Assembly (NCBI GenBank): GCA_945918315.1
Contig: CAMEIK010000100.1
Span: 1 to 5,346 of the forward strand
Source: an uncultured Clostridia bacterium
GTDB taxonomy: Bacteria; Bacillota; Clostridia; Oscillospirales; Oscillospiraceae
Direction: 5' to 3'
Length of the DNA stretch: 5,346 nucleotides
A program made the translations under genes and the position numbers. The notes under the pieces were generated by a model that made no database searches, was not told the DNA's origin, and saw only the letters and a program-made list of their open reading frames with translations. Position 1 is the first letter of the stretch, and each line of letters starts with the position of its first letter. Positions 1 to 5,346 of the stretch are shown here, piece by piece.

Positions 1-13
1 CCGCAGACCCTTA

Positions 14-1837
14 TCAGAAAAGAATATCTACCTGATAGTGTCGAAGCCAGTAGTTAAGCTGCAGGAAATAGGCTATGGTCTGGGGCCGCCGCATGAGCTG
101 ACCATACCAGGGCCAGGGACTATCCATTTGCAGGAGACCTTCCAGTCTGTCCCGGCAAACGAGAGCATAGATCGGCGCGTTTTTATCTTCCAGAAGGCTG
201 TGCAGGCTGTTTGCCATGATTGTTTCGTAAGCCGGGTCAAAGGTCTTTGGGTAGGGGCTTTTCTTTCGCAGGCGCACAGAATCCGGCAGAAGCCCCTTAA
301 CCGCCTCCCGCAAAAGGCCCTTTTCCCTCCCCTGCCAGTCTTTATATTCCCAGGGGACGGAATACAGATATTCCGCGATTCTGTAATCACAGAATGGCAC
401 CCGAACCTCCAGGCCGGAATACATACTCATCCTGTCCTTTCTGTCCAGAAGAGTCTGCATGAACCAACGGAAATTCAGATTCACCATCTCTTTCATCCGC
501 TGCTCCAGTGGGGAGGTTCCGGGTAGAATATCGCTCCGGGAGACCGTTTCCCGGTAGGAATCCATTACAAACGAAATAGGATCCAGCCCCCGAACCGCTT
601 CCGGTGCCATCATTTCCGCCCGCTCCCGGGTATTCTGTGCCCACGGGAAGCCATCAAGAGCCCTTACCTCCGGATCCCTGTACCAGGGATACCCTCCGAA
701 GATTTCATCCGCACACTCTCCGGACAGGGCAACCTTTACATCGCTGCGAATCCTGCGGCAGAATACCAAAAGAGAAAAATCCACATCCGCCATACCCGGC
801 AGATCCCGGGCAATGGTGCTCTCCTCCAGAGCCCCTGCAAGGTTCTCCGGCGTCAGCTCTGTCCGGCTGTGGTCCGTGTCCAGGGCCTGACACATAATGC
901 GAATGTATTCCCCATCCGAATTTGGCTGGAATTTTCCCGGACGGAAATAGCGGTCATTGTCCCGATAGTCAACGCTGAAGGTTTTCAGCCGTTCGCCCCG
1001 GGCAGCAAGCTGACCTGCGCACAGCGCGGTGATAATGCTGGAATCCAATCCACCGGACAAAAAGGTTCCAATGGGCACATCTGAAACCATTTGCCGCTGA
1101 ATCGCGTCGATAACCAAAAAACGGGTATGCTCCACCGTTTCATGAAAGGTTTCCCGGTGTTCCCGGTCTTTCAGTGACCAGTAGCGCTTTGCCTGAAATA
1201 CGCCCTTTTCCCAGTACCCCAGCCAACCAGGTTCCAGTTCCCGAATGCCATAAAAAACGCCGCTGCCCGGCAGTCGCCCCGGGCCAAGGAGAATCAGCTG
1301 GGCTGCGCCCTCCCGGTCAAGCTTTGCTTTGATCCCGGGGAAAGCCAATATGGTTTTGATTTCCGAAGCGAACAGCAGCCCACCACCGTACTCCGCGTAA
1401 AAAATAGGCTTTACACCGATCCGGTCCCTGGCAAGAAACAGCCTGCCTCTTCCCTGCTCCCAGATTCCAAAGGCAAATATTCCATTGAGCTTTTCCACAC
1501 AATCGGCTCCCCACTGGGCATAGGCATGCAGCACGACCTCCGTATCGGAATGCCCCAGGAAACGATGCCCCAGTTTTTGAAGCCCGGTGCGGATTTCCTC
1601 GGTATTATACAGTTCACCGTTGTATACAATTGTATAGGTCTCCCCATTGTGCGTCAGCAGCATGGGCTGTTTTCCGCCCTTAGGATCAATAATTGCCAAA
1701 CGGGTATGCAGGAGGGTACAGCCGGAAGAGGTGCTTACACCCCTGTCATCCGGGCCACGCCGTGCCATCGTCTTCAGCATCCTGTTCAGAGTTTCTTCCT
1801 TGGCATCCAACCTAACCAGACCCGCAATCGCGCACAT
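14..1837 (-). CDS. asnB: asparagine synthase (glutamine-hydrolysing), class AsnB
   Basis: Cytosolic enzyme that makes L-asparagine from aspartate, using ATP and the amide nitrogen of glutamine. The 607-residue length is normal for the Firmicutes AsnB/AsnO type. The N-terminal class II glutaminase domain (about 2-200) begins at Cys2 (MCAIAGL), the nucleophile after removal of Met, and shows RGPDD (27-31), RLAIID (46-51), YNGELYN (72-78), SDTE (97-100) and ARDRIGVKP (136-144). The synthetase domain has the ATP-binding PP-loop SGGLDSS (261-267) and SGECADEIFGGY (372-383). All key residues seem intact. The start is fixed by the MC- N-terminus. An AAAGGA ribosome site (1849-1854) lies upstream at a rather long 11-nt spacing. 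The gene follows putP on the same strand but a strong terminator separates them, so it is likely transcribed from its own promoter at 1864-1891. B. subtilis has a sporulation-linked paralogue, AsnO; whether this gene is its counterpart is not decidable here. Confidence 0.96.
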   Translation of the reverse strand: MCAIAGLVRLDAKEETLNRMLKTMARRGPDDRGVSTSSGCTLLHTRLAIIDPKGGKQPMLLTHNGETYTIVYNGELYNTEEIRTGLQKLGHRFLGHSDTEVVLHAYAQWGADCVEKLNGIFAFGIWEQGRGRLFLARDRIGVKPIFYAEYGGGLLFASEIKTILAFPGIKAKLDREGAAQLILLGPGRLPGSGVFYGIRELEPGWLGYWEKGVFQAKRYWSLKDREHRETFHETVEHTRFLVIDAIQRQMVSDVPIGTFLSGGLDSSIITALCAGQLAARGERLKTFSVDYRDNDRYFRPGKFQPNSDGEYIRIMCQALDTDHSRTELTPENLAGALEESTIARDLPGMADVDFSLLVFCRRIRSDVKVALSGECADEIFGGYPWYRDPEVRALDGFPWAQNTRERAEMMAPEAVRGLDPISFVMDSYRETVSRSDILPGTSPLEQRMKEMVNLNFRWFMQTLLDRKDRMSMYSGLEVRVPFCDYRIAEYLYSVPWEYKDWQGREKGLLREAVKGLLPDSVRLRKKSPYPKTFDPAYETIMANSLHSLLEDKNAPIYALVCRDRLEGLLQMDSPWPWYGQLMRRPQTIAYFLQLNYWLRHYQVDILF

Positions 1838-1860
1838 ATCCGATCACATCCTTTCCATCC

Positions 1861-1882
1861 CGGTATTCTATGCCGGATACCG
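1861..1882. repeat. inverted repeat in the asnB promoter region
   Basis: CGGTAT (1861-1866) and ATACCG (1877-1882) form a perfect 6-bp inverted repeat around a 10-nt centre. It covers the candidate -10 element of asnB. It could be an operator or simply a weak hairpin; no T-run follows it on either strand, so it is not a terminator. Confidence 0.35.
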
Positions 1883-1891
1883 CAAAAAAGT
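1864..1891 (-). promoter_or_regulatory. candidate asnB promoter, sporulation sigma-K/E-like
   Basis: Read on the minus strand: AC at 1891-1890, a 17-bp spacer, then CATAGAATA at 1872-1864, matching the sigma-K style pattern AC-N16/17-CATAnnnTA. The predicted start near 1857 lies just upstream of the ribosome site. A sigma-A reading (TAGAAT at 1870-1865) has no convincing -35 box at 16-18 bp. Only 55 bp separate the putP terminator from the asnB start codon, so a promoter must lie about here unless asnB is read through. The ACTTTT part coincides with the terminator's T-run, which weakens it as independent evidence. Confidence 0.4.
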
Positions 1892-1943
1892 TCTCCGGCC
1901 GGAAGAACCGAGATGCTCGTTCTTCCAGCCGGAGGGCTTTTTA
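1884..1943. terminator. bidirectional-looking intrinsic terminator after putP
   Basis: A long hairpin: CTCCGGC (1893-1899) pairs with GCCGGAG (1928-1934), then after one mismatch GGAAGAAC (1901-1908) pairs with GTTCTTCC (1919-1926), with GAG/CTC pairing around an ATG loop at the tip. On the minus strand it is followed by AACTTTTTTG (T-run at 1889-1884), ending transcription of putP, whose stop codon is only 6 nt from the stem. On the plus strand it is followed by GGCTTTTTA, so it could also stop antisense transcription coming from asnB. Confidence 0.9.
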
Positions 1944-3476
1944 TCCGCAAGCGGATTTCGACACTTCTTCAAATTCCCGGTTCTCCGCCTCAGAGGGCTC
2001 CGCAGTCAGCAGGCTTACGATCACATTCACAATCAGCGCGGTCACAAAGGCGGGAAGAAGCTCATACACATCCCACACACCGCCTAAAGGACGCACCATA
2101 TATTTCCACAGGAACACCATTCCGCCGCCGGACAGCATCCCGGCAAGCGCCCCCCATTTGTTTCCGCGTTTCCAGAACAGCGCCAGAAGGATTCCGGGGC
2201 CGAACGCGGCTCCAAAGCCAGCCCAGGCAAAGGAAACGATTGTAAAGACAGAGCCCTCCTCCCGAGCCCAGTAGACTCCGATCAGCGCGATAACCGCTAC
2301 CACACAGCGGGCCGTAATCATGGATGCTTTGGAAGAAAGACGAAGCTTAAAGGCGGAACCCATAATATCCTGTGTCACACTGGAAGATGCCGCCAAAAGC
2401 TGGGAGTCGGCAGTAGACATGGTAGCCGCCAGGATACCGGCAAAGATCAGACCCGCGATAATTGCCGGCAAACTGCCATAGGAGGCGATTTTATCGGCGA
2501 TTTTGATAATAATCCGCTGACTGTCCCCGGCCACAATGGGCGCAATGACGCCGGACCCGATCATGGCGCTGCCGATAATACCAATCAGCACTGCCATCCC
2601 CATGGAAACAACAACCCATACAGAAGCGACCCTGCGGGAAATTGTCAGTTTATCGGGATCTTCAATGGCCATGAACCGAAGCAGGATATGGGGCATTCCG
2701 AAATAGCCCAAGCCCCAGGCAAGGGTGGAAATAATGGTTACCAGGGAGTAGTTCCCGGCAGTCCCGGCAGCCGCGTCATAGCCCTGGACAAGGCTCAGAT
2801 AGCCGGGGAGGCTGCGGGCATTTTCTACCACCGCGTTCCAGCCGCCGGCGGAATAAATACCAAATACCACCACAACAATCAGCGCCAGAGTCATAATCAC
2901 CGACTGCACCATATCCGTAATGGATGCGGCCAGGAAGCCTCCGAGGATTGTGTATGCCACAATTACGCCGGCGGAGATTATCATCGCCGGAAAATACTCC
3001 ACACCAAACAGGCTGGAGAACAGCGTACCACAGGCATTGAAGCCGGAAGCAGTATAGGGAATAAAGAAAACAATAATGATAATCGCGGAAACAAGGGATA
3101 AAAGATGATTGTCGTCATGGTAGCGTCTGGAAAAGAAGTCAGGAACCGTAACCGCACCCAGGCGATGGCTGTAACCCCGAATCCGTTTTGCAACAAGCCG
3201 CCAGTTCAGATACGTGCCGACCGCAAGCCCAATGGCCGTCCACACCGCCTCGGGTAATCCGCTGAGCAGCGCAACTCCGGGCAGGCCCATCAGCAGGTAC
3301 GCACTCATGTCCGATGCTTCCGCACTCATAGCGGTAACCAGTGGGCCGAGCTTTCTGCCGCCCAGATAAAAATCTTCCGTAGAGCGATTCTTCCTGGAAT
3401 ATAACGCGCCAAGAAGAATCATTCCACCCAGATAGACAAGAATGGATGCCATAACAAATAGATGATTGGTCTGCAT
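1941..3476 (-). CDS. putP: sodium/proline symporter, PutP family (SSS/SLC5)
   Basis: Inner-membrane transporter that takes up L-proline together with Na+. The 511 residues match the roughly 500 of E. coli PutP and contain about 12-13 hydrophobic membrane segments. The region GGRKLG (39-44) followed by SAEASDMSAYLLMGLPG (51-67) is the PutP signature; Asp56 and Ser58 correspond to the Na+-site residues Asp55 and Ser57 of E. coli, and Arg41 to Arg40. Asp188 in SITDMVQ fits Asp187. ATMSTADSQLL (351-361) holds the Ser/Thr pair of TM9 that contributes to Na+ binding. The C-terminal tail after about 493 is acidic and hydrophilic, as expected for a cytoplasmic end. The start is supported by a GAGAGG ribosome site 8 nt upstream. 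The gene stands alone between two terminators, with a sigma-A-type promoter. A related substrate is possible, but the signature favours proline. Likely roles are nutrition or osmoprotection. Confidence 0.93.
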   Translation of the reverse strand: MQTNHLFVMASILVYLGGMILLGALYSRKNRSTEDFYLGGRKLGPLVTAMSAEASDMSAYLLMGLPGVALLSGLPEAVWTAIGLAVGTYLNWRLVAKRIRGYSHRLGAVTVPDFFSRRYHDDNHLLSLVSAIIIIVFFIPYTASGFNACGTLFSSLFGVEYFPAMIISAGVIVAYTILGGFLAASITDMVQSVIMTLALIVVVVFGIYSAGGWNAVVENARSLPGYLSLVQGYDAAAGTAGNYSLVTIISTLAWGLGYFGMPHILLRFMAIEDPDKLTISRRVASVWVVVSMGMAVLIGIIGSAMIGSGVIAPIVAGDSQRIIIKIADKIASYGSLPAIIAGLIFAGILAATMSTADSQLLAASSSVTQDIMGSAFKLRLSSKASMITARCVVAVIALIGVYWAREEGSVFTIVSFAWAGFGAAFGPGILLALFWKRGNKWGALAGMLSGGGMVFLWKYMVRPLGGVWDVYELLPAFVTALIVNVIVSLLTAEPSEAENREFEEVSKSACG

Positions 3477-3506
3477 AGTGATTACCTCTCTTCTTTGGAT
3501 GGCGAC

Positions 3507-3535
3507 ATTATAGCGTTTTCAAAAATAGACTGCAA
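3507..3535 (-). promoter_or_regulatory. putP promoter, sigma-A type
   Basis: On the minus strand TTGCAG (3535-3530) is followed after exactly 17 bp by a perfect TATAAT (3512-3507). The predicted start near 3500 leaves a leader of about 24 nt holding the GAGAGG ribosome site. The -35 box matches the consensus only in TTG. Confidence 0.75.
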
Positions 3536-3560
3536 CACAGAATTCAGTTTATACTTTTAT

Positions 3561-3606
3561 TAAAAAAGGAAGCCGCCGAATATTCATAATGGAATAATTC
3601 GGCAGC
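3561..3606 (-). terminator. intrinsic terminator downstream of the TetR-family gene
   Basis: The stem GCCGAAT (3575-3581) pairs with ATTCGGC (3597-3603) and continues as ATTC with GAAT (3582-3585 with 3592-3595) past one bulged A (3596), with a 6-nt loop. On the minus strand it is followed by TTCCTTTTTTA (3571-3561), a T-run starting a few bases after the stem. It lies about 75 bp after the regulator's stop codon and upstream of the putP promoter, and so isolates putP from regulator transcription. Confidence 0.75.
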
Positions 3607-3654
3607 ATATATCTATATATTGTTGAGAATTGATATTTATATTTCAATTTTATT

Positions 3655-3674
3655 ATATAGACCATAGTCTATAT
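3655..3674. repeat. perfect 8+8-bp palindrome, possible operator
   Basis: ATATAGAC (3655-3662) and GTCTATAT (3667-3674) are exact reverse complements around CATA. The site begins 5 nt after the stop codon of the TetR-family gene and lies about 120 bp upstream of the putP -35 box. As a minus-strand terminator it is poor: the stem is A+T-rich and AATAAAATTG follows, not a T-run. On the plus strand TTTTCTC follows. Size and symmetry suit a TetR-type operator, and a half-site ATAGAC recurs at 3525-3530 against the putP -35 box. A role as operator is inference. Confidence 0.45.
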
Positions 3675-3679
3675 TTTTC

Positions 3680-4276
3680 TCAGGTAGTATTATCGACCGG
3701 AAGAAAATATTTCAAAAAAAGCGGAAGCTGATACCCGGCATATTGGGTCAGACTGTAATTTCCGCCGCAGATACACCAGTCGTACATCAGCGCGCGCTCC
3801 TGAAGCGCATAGGCCCGAACCATCTCATTCACCGGAATATCCTGGCGCAATTCTCCCTTTCGCTGTCCGGCAGTACAGATCTTTCGCAGAATGCGGAAGT
3901 AAACCCGACTTTGGTCCATCAAATGCTTTTCGCTGACGGTTACTAGCTGGGTAGACAGGAGCTGTGCCAGCATTTCCAAAGAAACGGTATTCTCAATCAG
4001 AAAAAACAACTCCCGGTTGAGAAAAATAAGGGCGGAGAAACTGTTCATATCCTCGATCTGAGGAATCAGTTCTTCATATTTTTCATCGAAAAGCGTGGAC
4101 AGGGAGCTTAGCAGCGCATCTTTTCCCGCAAAATAATGGTAAAAAGACCCTTTTGATGTACCGGAACGCTCCACAATATCATCGACTGTGGTGTTATCAT
4201 ACCCTTGCTCATAAAAAAGCTCCCAGCTTGCCGTAACGATCCGGCTTCGGGTATTTCTGGAATTGTGCCGGGCCAT
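3680..4276 (-). CDS. TetR/AcrR-family transcriptional regulator
   Basis: DNA-binding repressor-type protein of 198 residues, the usual TetR length. The N-terminal TetR domain reads RIVTASWELFYEQGYDNTTV (12-31), then the helix-turn-helix IVERSGTSKGSFYHYFAGKD (34-53), including the hallmark GSFYHYF of the recognition helix. The remaining helical part (about 60-198) would bind an effector and dimerise; it is not diagnostic of a ligand. The reading frame stays open upstream to an ATG at 4381, but I chose the ATG at 4276: it has an AAAGGGGG ribosome site about 7 nt upstream, it places the TetR domain at the N-terminus, and the gene's own -10 box lies inside the longer version. The gene is divergent from the three-gene set at 4437 and lies upstream of putP in the same direction, so either may be its target, as may its own promoter. 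Confidence 0.93.
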   Translation of the reverse strand: MARHNSRNTRSRIVTASWELFYEQGYDNTTVDDIVERSGTSKGSFYHYFAGKDALLSSLSTLFDEKYEELIPQIEDMNSFSALIFLNRELFFLIENTVSLEMLAQLLSTQLVTVSEKHLMDQSRVYFRILRKICTAGQRKGELRQDIPVNEMVRAYALQERALMYDWCICGGNYSLTQYAGYQLPLFLKYFLPVDNTT

Positions 4277-4321
4277 TGGTAAGCCCCCTTTCTGTGCGGA
4301 ATACCGCTTTCTACAAAATGC

Positions 4322-4350
4322 ATTATATCCGTTAACCTGAAAAAAAGCAA
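4322..4350 (-). promoter_or_regulatory. promoter of the TetR-family gene, sigma-A type
   Basis: On the minus strand TTGCTT (4350-4345) is separated by 17 bp from a perfect TATAAT (4327-4322). The start would be near 4315, giving a leader of about 40 nt. The leader contains the small inverted repeat GCGG-aata-CCGC (4296-4307, plus-strand reading) upstream of the ribosome site. Confidence 0.7.
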
Positions 4351-4354
4351 CCGC

Positions 4355-4384
4355 AAAGTGTTCCCGGTAAACGACAGGCACTTT
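4355..4384. repeat. spaced inverted repeat in the divergent promoter region
   Basis: AAAGTG (4355-4360) and CACTTT (4379-4384) are inverted around 18 nt. The left arm sits 4 bp upstream of the regulator's -35 box and the right arm overlaps the -35 position of the candidate promoter for the plus-strand genes. That placement would suit a shared operator, but six-base arms are short and may be chance. Confidence 0.25.
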
Positions 4385-4407
4385 TCAAGGGTATGGTTCA
4401 TATAGTA
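4380..4407 (+). promoter_or_regulatory. candidate promoter of the three-gene set, sporulation sigma-K/E-like
   Basis: AC (4380-4381), a 17-bp spacer, then CATATAGTA (4399-4407) match AC-N16/17-CATAnnnTA. A sigma-A reading with TATAGT (4401-4406) has no recognisable -35 box at 16-18 bp. A start near 4414 would leave a short leader before the AGGAGGG ribosome site at 4424-4430. The element agrees at 17 of 28 positions, without gaps, with the one before asnB. Confidence 0.4.
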
Positions 4408-4436
4408 GTTCAGGAATATTCTCAGGAGGGATTGCA

Positions 4437-4667
4437 ATGGATCATTTGCCAGATACACCGATGGACATGTCCCAGATCATGCGTTTGGCTCAGTCCCCTG
4501 CCGGGAAAAAGCTCATTGCGCTGTTAAAGAAAAATGACAGTGATGAAATGCAGCAGGCAATGAAACAGGCCGCTGACGGAGATTACAGTCAGGCAAAGAA
4601 TGCCATTAACAAATTTCTGTCCACCCCGGAAGCCCGTGCGCTGGTCGAGCAGCTAAGGAGGGAATAA
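4437..4667 (+). CDS. small helical protein of unknown function
   Basis: I do not recognise a characterised family. The 76-residue product is hydrophilic, without signal peptide or membrane segment, and is predicted from composition to be almost wholly alpha-helical (rich in Ala, Lys, Gln, Met). A helix QIMRLAQSPAGKKLIALLKK (13-32) is followed by a DSDEMQQAMKQAADGD turn region and a second helical part ending in EALVEQLRRE-like charged sequence (actual end ARALVEQLRRE). The start is secure: AGGAGGG lies 6 nt upstream of the ATG. It is the first gene of a set of three. Its TAA stop is directly followed by the ATG of the next gene, and its last codons contain that gene's ribosome site, so translation is probably coupled. 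The motif QIMRLAQS recurs in the next protein. Confidence 0.85.
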   Translation: MDHLPDTPMDMSQIMRLAQSPAGKKLIALLKKNDSDEMQQAMKQAADGDYSQAKNAINKFLSTPEARALVEQLRRE

Positions 4668-5054
4668 ATGGAAGGTATGGAGGAAAAACTGGGGGCAATT
4701 CTGGATAATCCCCAGCTCATGCAGCAAATCATGCAGCTTGCCCAGTCGGTCAATATCCCAAATCCATCTCAAAACCGGGAATCTTCCAAAAAAGAAGGGC
4801 TGCCCCCAAAGGCATCTCCCTCGGAGCCGGAACCGGGACCAGGTTTAGACCCAGCCCTGCTTGCCAAGCTTGCCGGGATGGCGGGAAAAAGCAATATCGA
4901 TTCCAACCAGAAAGCCCTTCTCCGGGCCCTGGCCCCTTATCTCAGCCAGGACCGGGTTGCGAAATTGGAAAAAGCCATGCGGGCGGCAAAAATCGCCCGC
5001 ATGGCATCCTCTTTTTTGAATTCTGGCGGCATAAAGCTGCTGTCCGGGAGGTGA
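4668..5054 (+). CDS. small two-part protein of unknown function
   Basis: The 128-residue product has three visible parts. An N-terminal helical segment (1-28) contains NPQLMQQIMQLAQS and shares QIMxLAQS with the preceding protein. A low-complexity linker rich in Pro, Ser, Glu and Lys (about 31-62) follows. The C-terminal part (63-128) is strongly basic and helical, with LLRALAPYLSQDRVAKLEKA (84-103) and then an Arg/Lys/Ala/Met helix. No signal peptide, membrane span or catalytic motif is seen. The layout, short N-terminal helix plus linker plus basic helical C-terminus, resembles conserved hypothetical proteins of spore-forming Clostridia as I remember them; this was not checked. AAGGAGGGA (4655-4663) is the ribosome site, inside the end of the upstream gene, and the two genes abut with no gap. 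The third gene starts 6 nt after the TGA stop. Confidence 0.85.
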   Translation: MEGMEEKLGAILDNPQLMQQIMQLAQSVNIPNPSQNRESSKKEGLPPKASPSEPEPGPGLDPALLAKLAGMAGKSNIDSNQKALLRALAPYLSQDRVAKLEKAMRAAKIARMASSFLNSGGIKLLSGR

Positions 5055-5060
5055 AGTTTC

Positions 5061-5346
5061 ATGTACAACCGCTATGTTTCCCAATCTGACGGCACATTTC
5101 GCAAAAGCCGCGTTTCGGATCCTCCGAAAACTGCACCCAGGCAGCCCTCACCGCCACCCAACCCCTCAGGGAAAGGAGGCTGTTCCGCACCGATTCGCAA
5201 ACCTGACCCAGCGCCGCCCGCGACATACTGTCGCCGTCGTCCTCCAAGGCCCGAGCCCTGTCTTCCGAGAGAAAACCCGCTTCCGGCGAACAGCGGGACC
5301 AGGAAGGACGGTGGAATTGGTTCATTCTTGCGTCAGCTACTGCCAA
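5061..5346 (+). CDS. Pro/Arg-rich small protein, 3' end outside window
   Basis: An ATG frame is open from 5061 to the window end (95 codons, no stop). GGGAGGTGA (5046-5054), overlapping the previous gene's stop, is a strong ribosome site about 9 nt upstream, and the 6-bp gap marks it as the third gene of the same set. The product begins MYNRYVSQSDGTFRKS and then is low-complexity: about 21 Pro in 95 residues, many Arg and Lys, and three Cys (41, 57, 67), with PRQPSPPPNP (26-35) and CRRRPPRPEPC (57-67). Order seems to return at GGIGSFLRQLLP (84-95), just where the window ends, so a folded or hydrophobic C-terminal part may follow. I recall Clostridia proteins with a YNRY start and a short hydrophobic C-terminal segment, but this is memory, not evidence. 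The function is unknown; a disordered or surface/structural role is speculation. Confidence 0.75.
   Translation, partial: MYNRYVSQSDGTFRKSRVSDPPKTAPRQPSPPPNPSGKGGCSAPIRKPDPAPPATYCRRRPPRPEPCLPRENPLPANSGTRKDGGIGSFLRQLLP

Noticed and set aside
1838..1892. T-box or other riboswitch before asnB
   Set aside because: Only 55 bp lie between the terminator and the start codon, far too short for a T-box leader, and no conserved T-box sequence is visible.
1526..2274. Long plus-strand open frames (up to 239 codons) opposite the asnB/putP junction
   Set aside because: They lie antisense to two clear enzyme and transporter genes and cross the terminator hairpin. Their translations are rich in Arg, Pro, Ser and His without any family motif, typical of frames opposite G+C-rich coding sequence.
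3607..3679. Hidden small gene or RNA in the A+T-rich stretch after the TetR-family gene
   Set aside because: There is no ribosome site with a following open frame and no convincing RNA fold beyond the palindrome at 3655-3674; the composition fits a plain intergenic region.
4277..4381. Longer N-terminus for the TetR-family protein, starting at 4381
   Set aside because: The extension contains the gene's own TATAAT box, lacks a good ribosome site and adds 35 residues before a normally N-terminal domain.
3578..4421. The 8-bp palindrome GAATATTC occurring at 3578-3585 and at 4414-4421
   Set aside because: The first copy is part of a terminator stem, and two copies of an A+T-rich 8-mer in intergenic DNA are not enough to propose an operator.
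5059..5346. Minus-strand open frame of 95 codons covering the right edge
   Set aside because: The plus-strand frame from 5061 has a strong ribosome site, follows its neighbour by 6 bp and continues the operon; the minus frame has no comparable start signal or context.
1..5346. CRISPR arrays, insertion sequences, integrase genes, toxin-antitoxin pairs or phage genes
   Set aside because: There are no regularly spaced repeats, terminal inverted repeats with target duplications, or proteins with matching motifs. The trio of small genes does not resemble a toxin-antitoxin pair in layout or sequence.

Overview
The window looks like ordinary chromosome from a Gram-positive, probably spore-forming member of the Clostridia; Oscillospiraceae is a guess from codon and base composition. 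The reasons are strong AGGAGG-type ribosome binding sites, short A+T-rich intergenic regions between genes that are about half G+C, compact intrinsic terminators, and an asparagine synthetase of the Firmicutes type. No rRNA, tRNA, CRISPR array, insertion sequence or phage gene is visible.

Left part, minus strand (14-3476): a glutamine-dependent asparagine synthetase (14-1837) and a Na+/proline symporter of the PutP family (1941-3476). They point the same way but are separated by a strong hairpin terminator with a T-run on both sides (1893-1934), so they are probably separate transcripts. putP has a good sigma-A-type promoter (TATAAT, 17-bp spacer). asnB appears to start from a different kind of promoter, with a CATAnnnTA -10 element.

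Middle (3477-4436): an A+T-rich intergenic region of about 200 bp holding the putP promoter, a terminator for the next gene and a perfect 8+8-bp palindrome. Then comes a minus-strand TetR-family regulator (3680-4276, 198 residues after start correction) with its own TATAAT promoter. The 160-bp region 4277-4436 is divergent and serves both the regulator and the plus-strand genes.

Right part, plus strand (4437 to the window end): a tightly packed set of three small genes of unknown function (76 aa, 128 aa and an incomplete Pro/Arg-rich protein of at least 95 aa). Gaps are 0 and 6 bp, and each gene has its own strong ribosome binding site. The first two proteins share a QIMxLAQS helix motif near their N-termini. 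The third gene runs off the window.

The most interesting signal is regulatory. The region just upstream of asnB and the region just upstream of the three-gene set share ACTTTT-N4-GGTAT-N4-CATA-N3-TA at identical spacing. This fits the mother-cell sporulation sigma-K/sigma-E type consensus (AC, about 17 bp, CATAnnnTA), whereas putP and the TetR gene have TATAAT promoters. If real, the unknown trio and this asparagine synthetase would be expressed together late in sporulation. This is an inference from sequence matches only.
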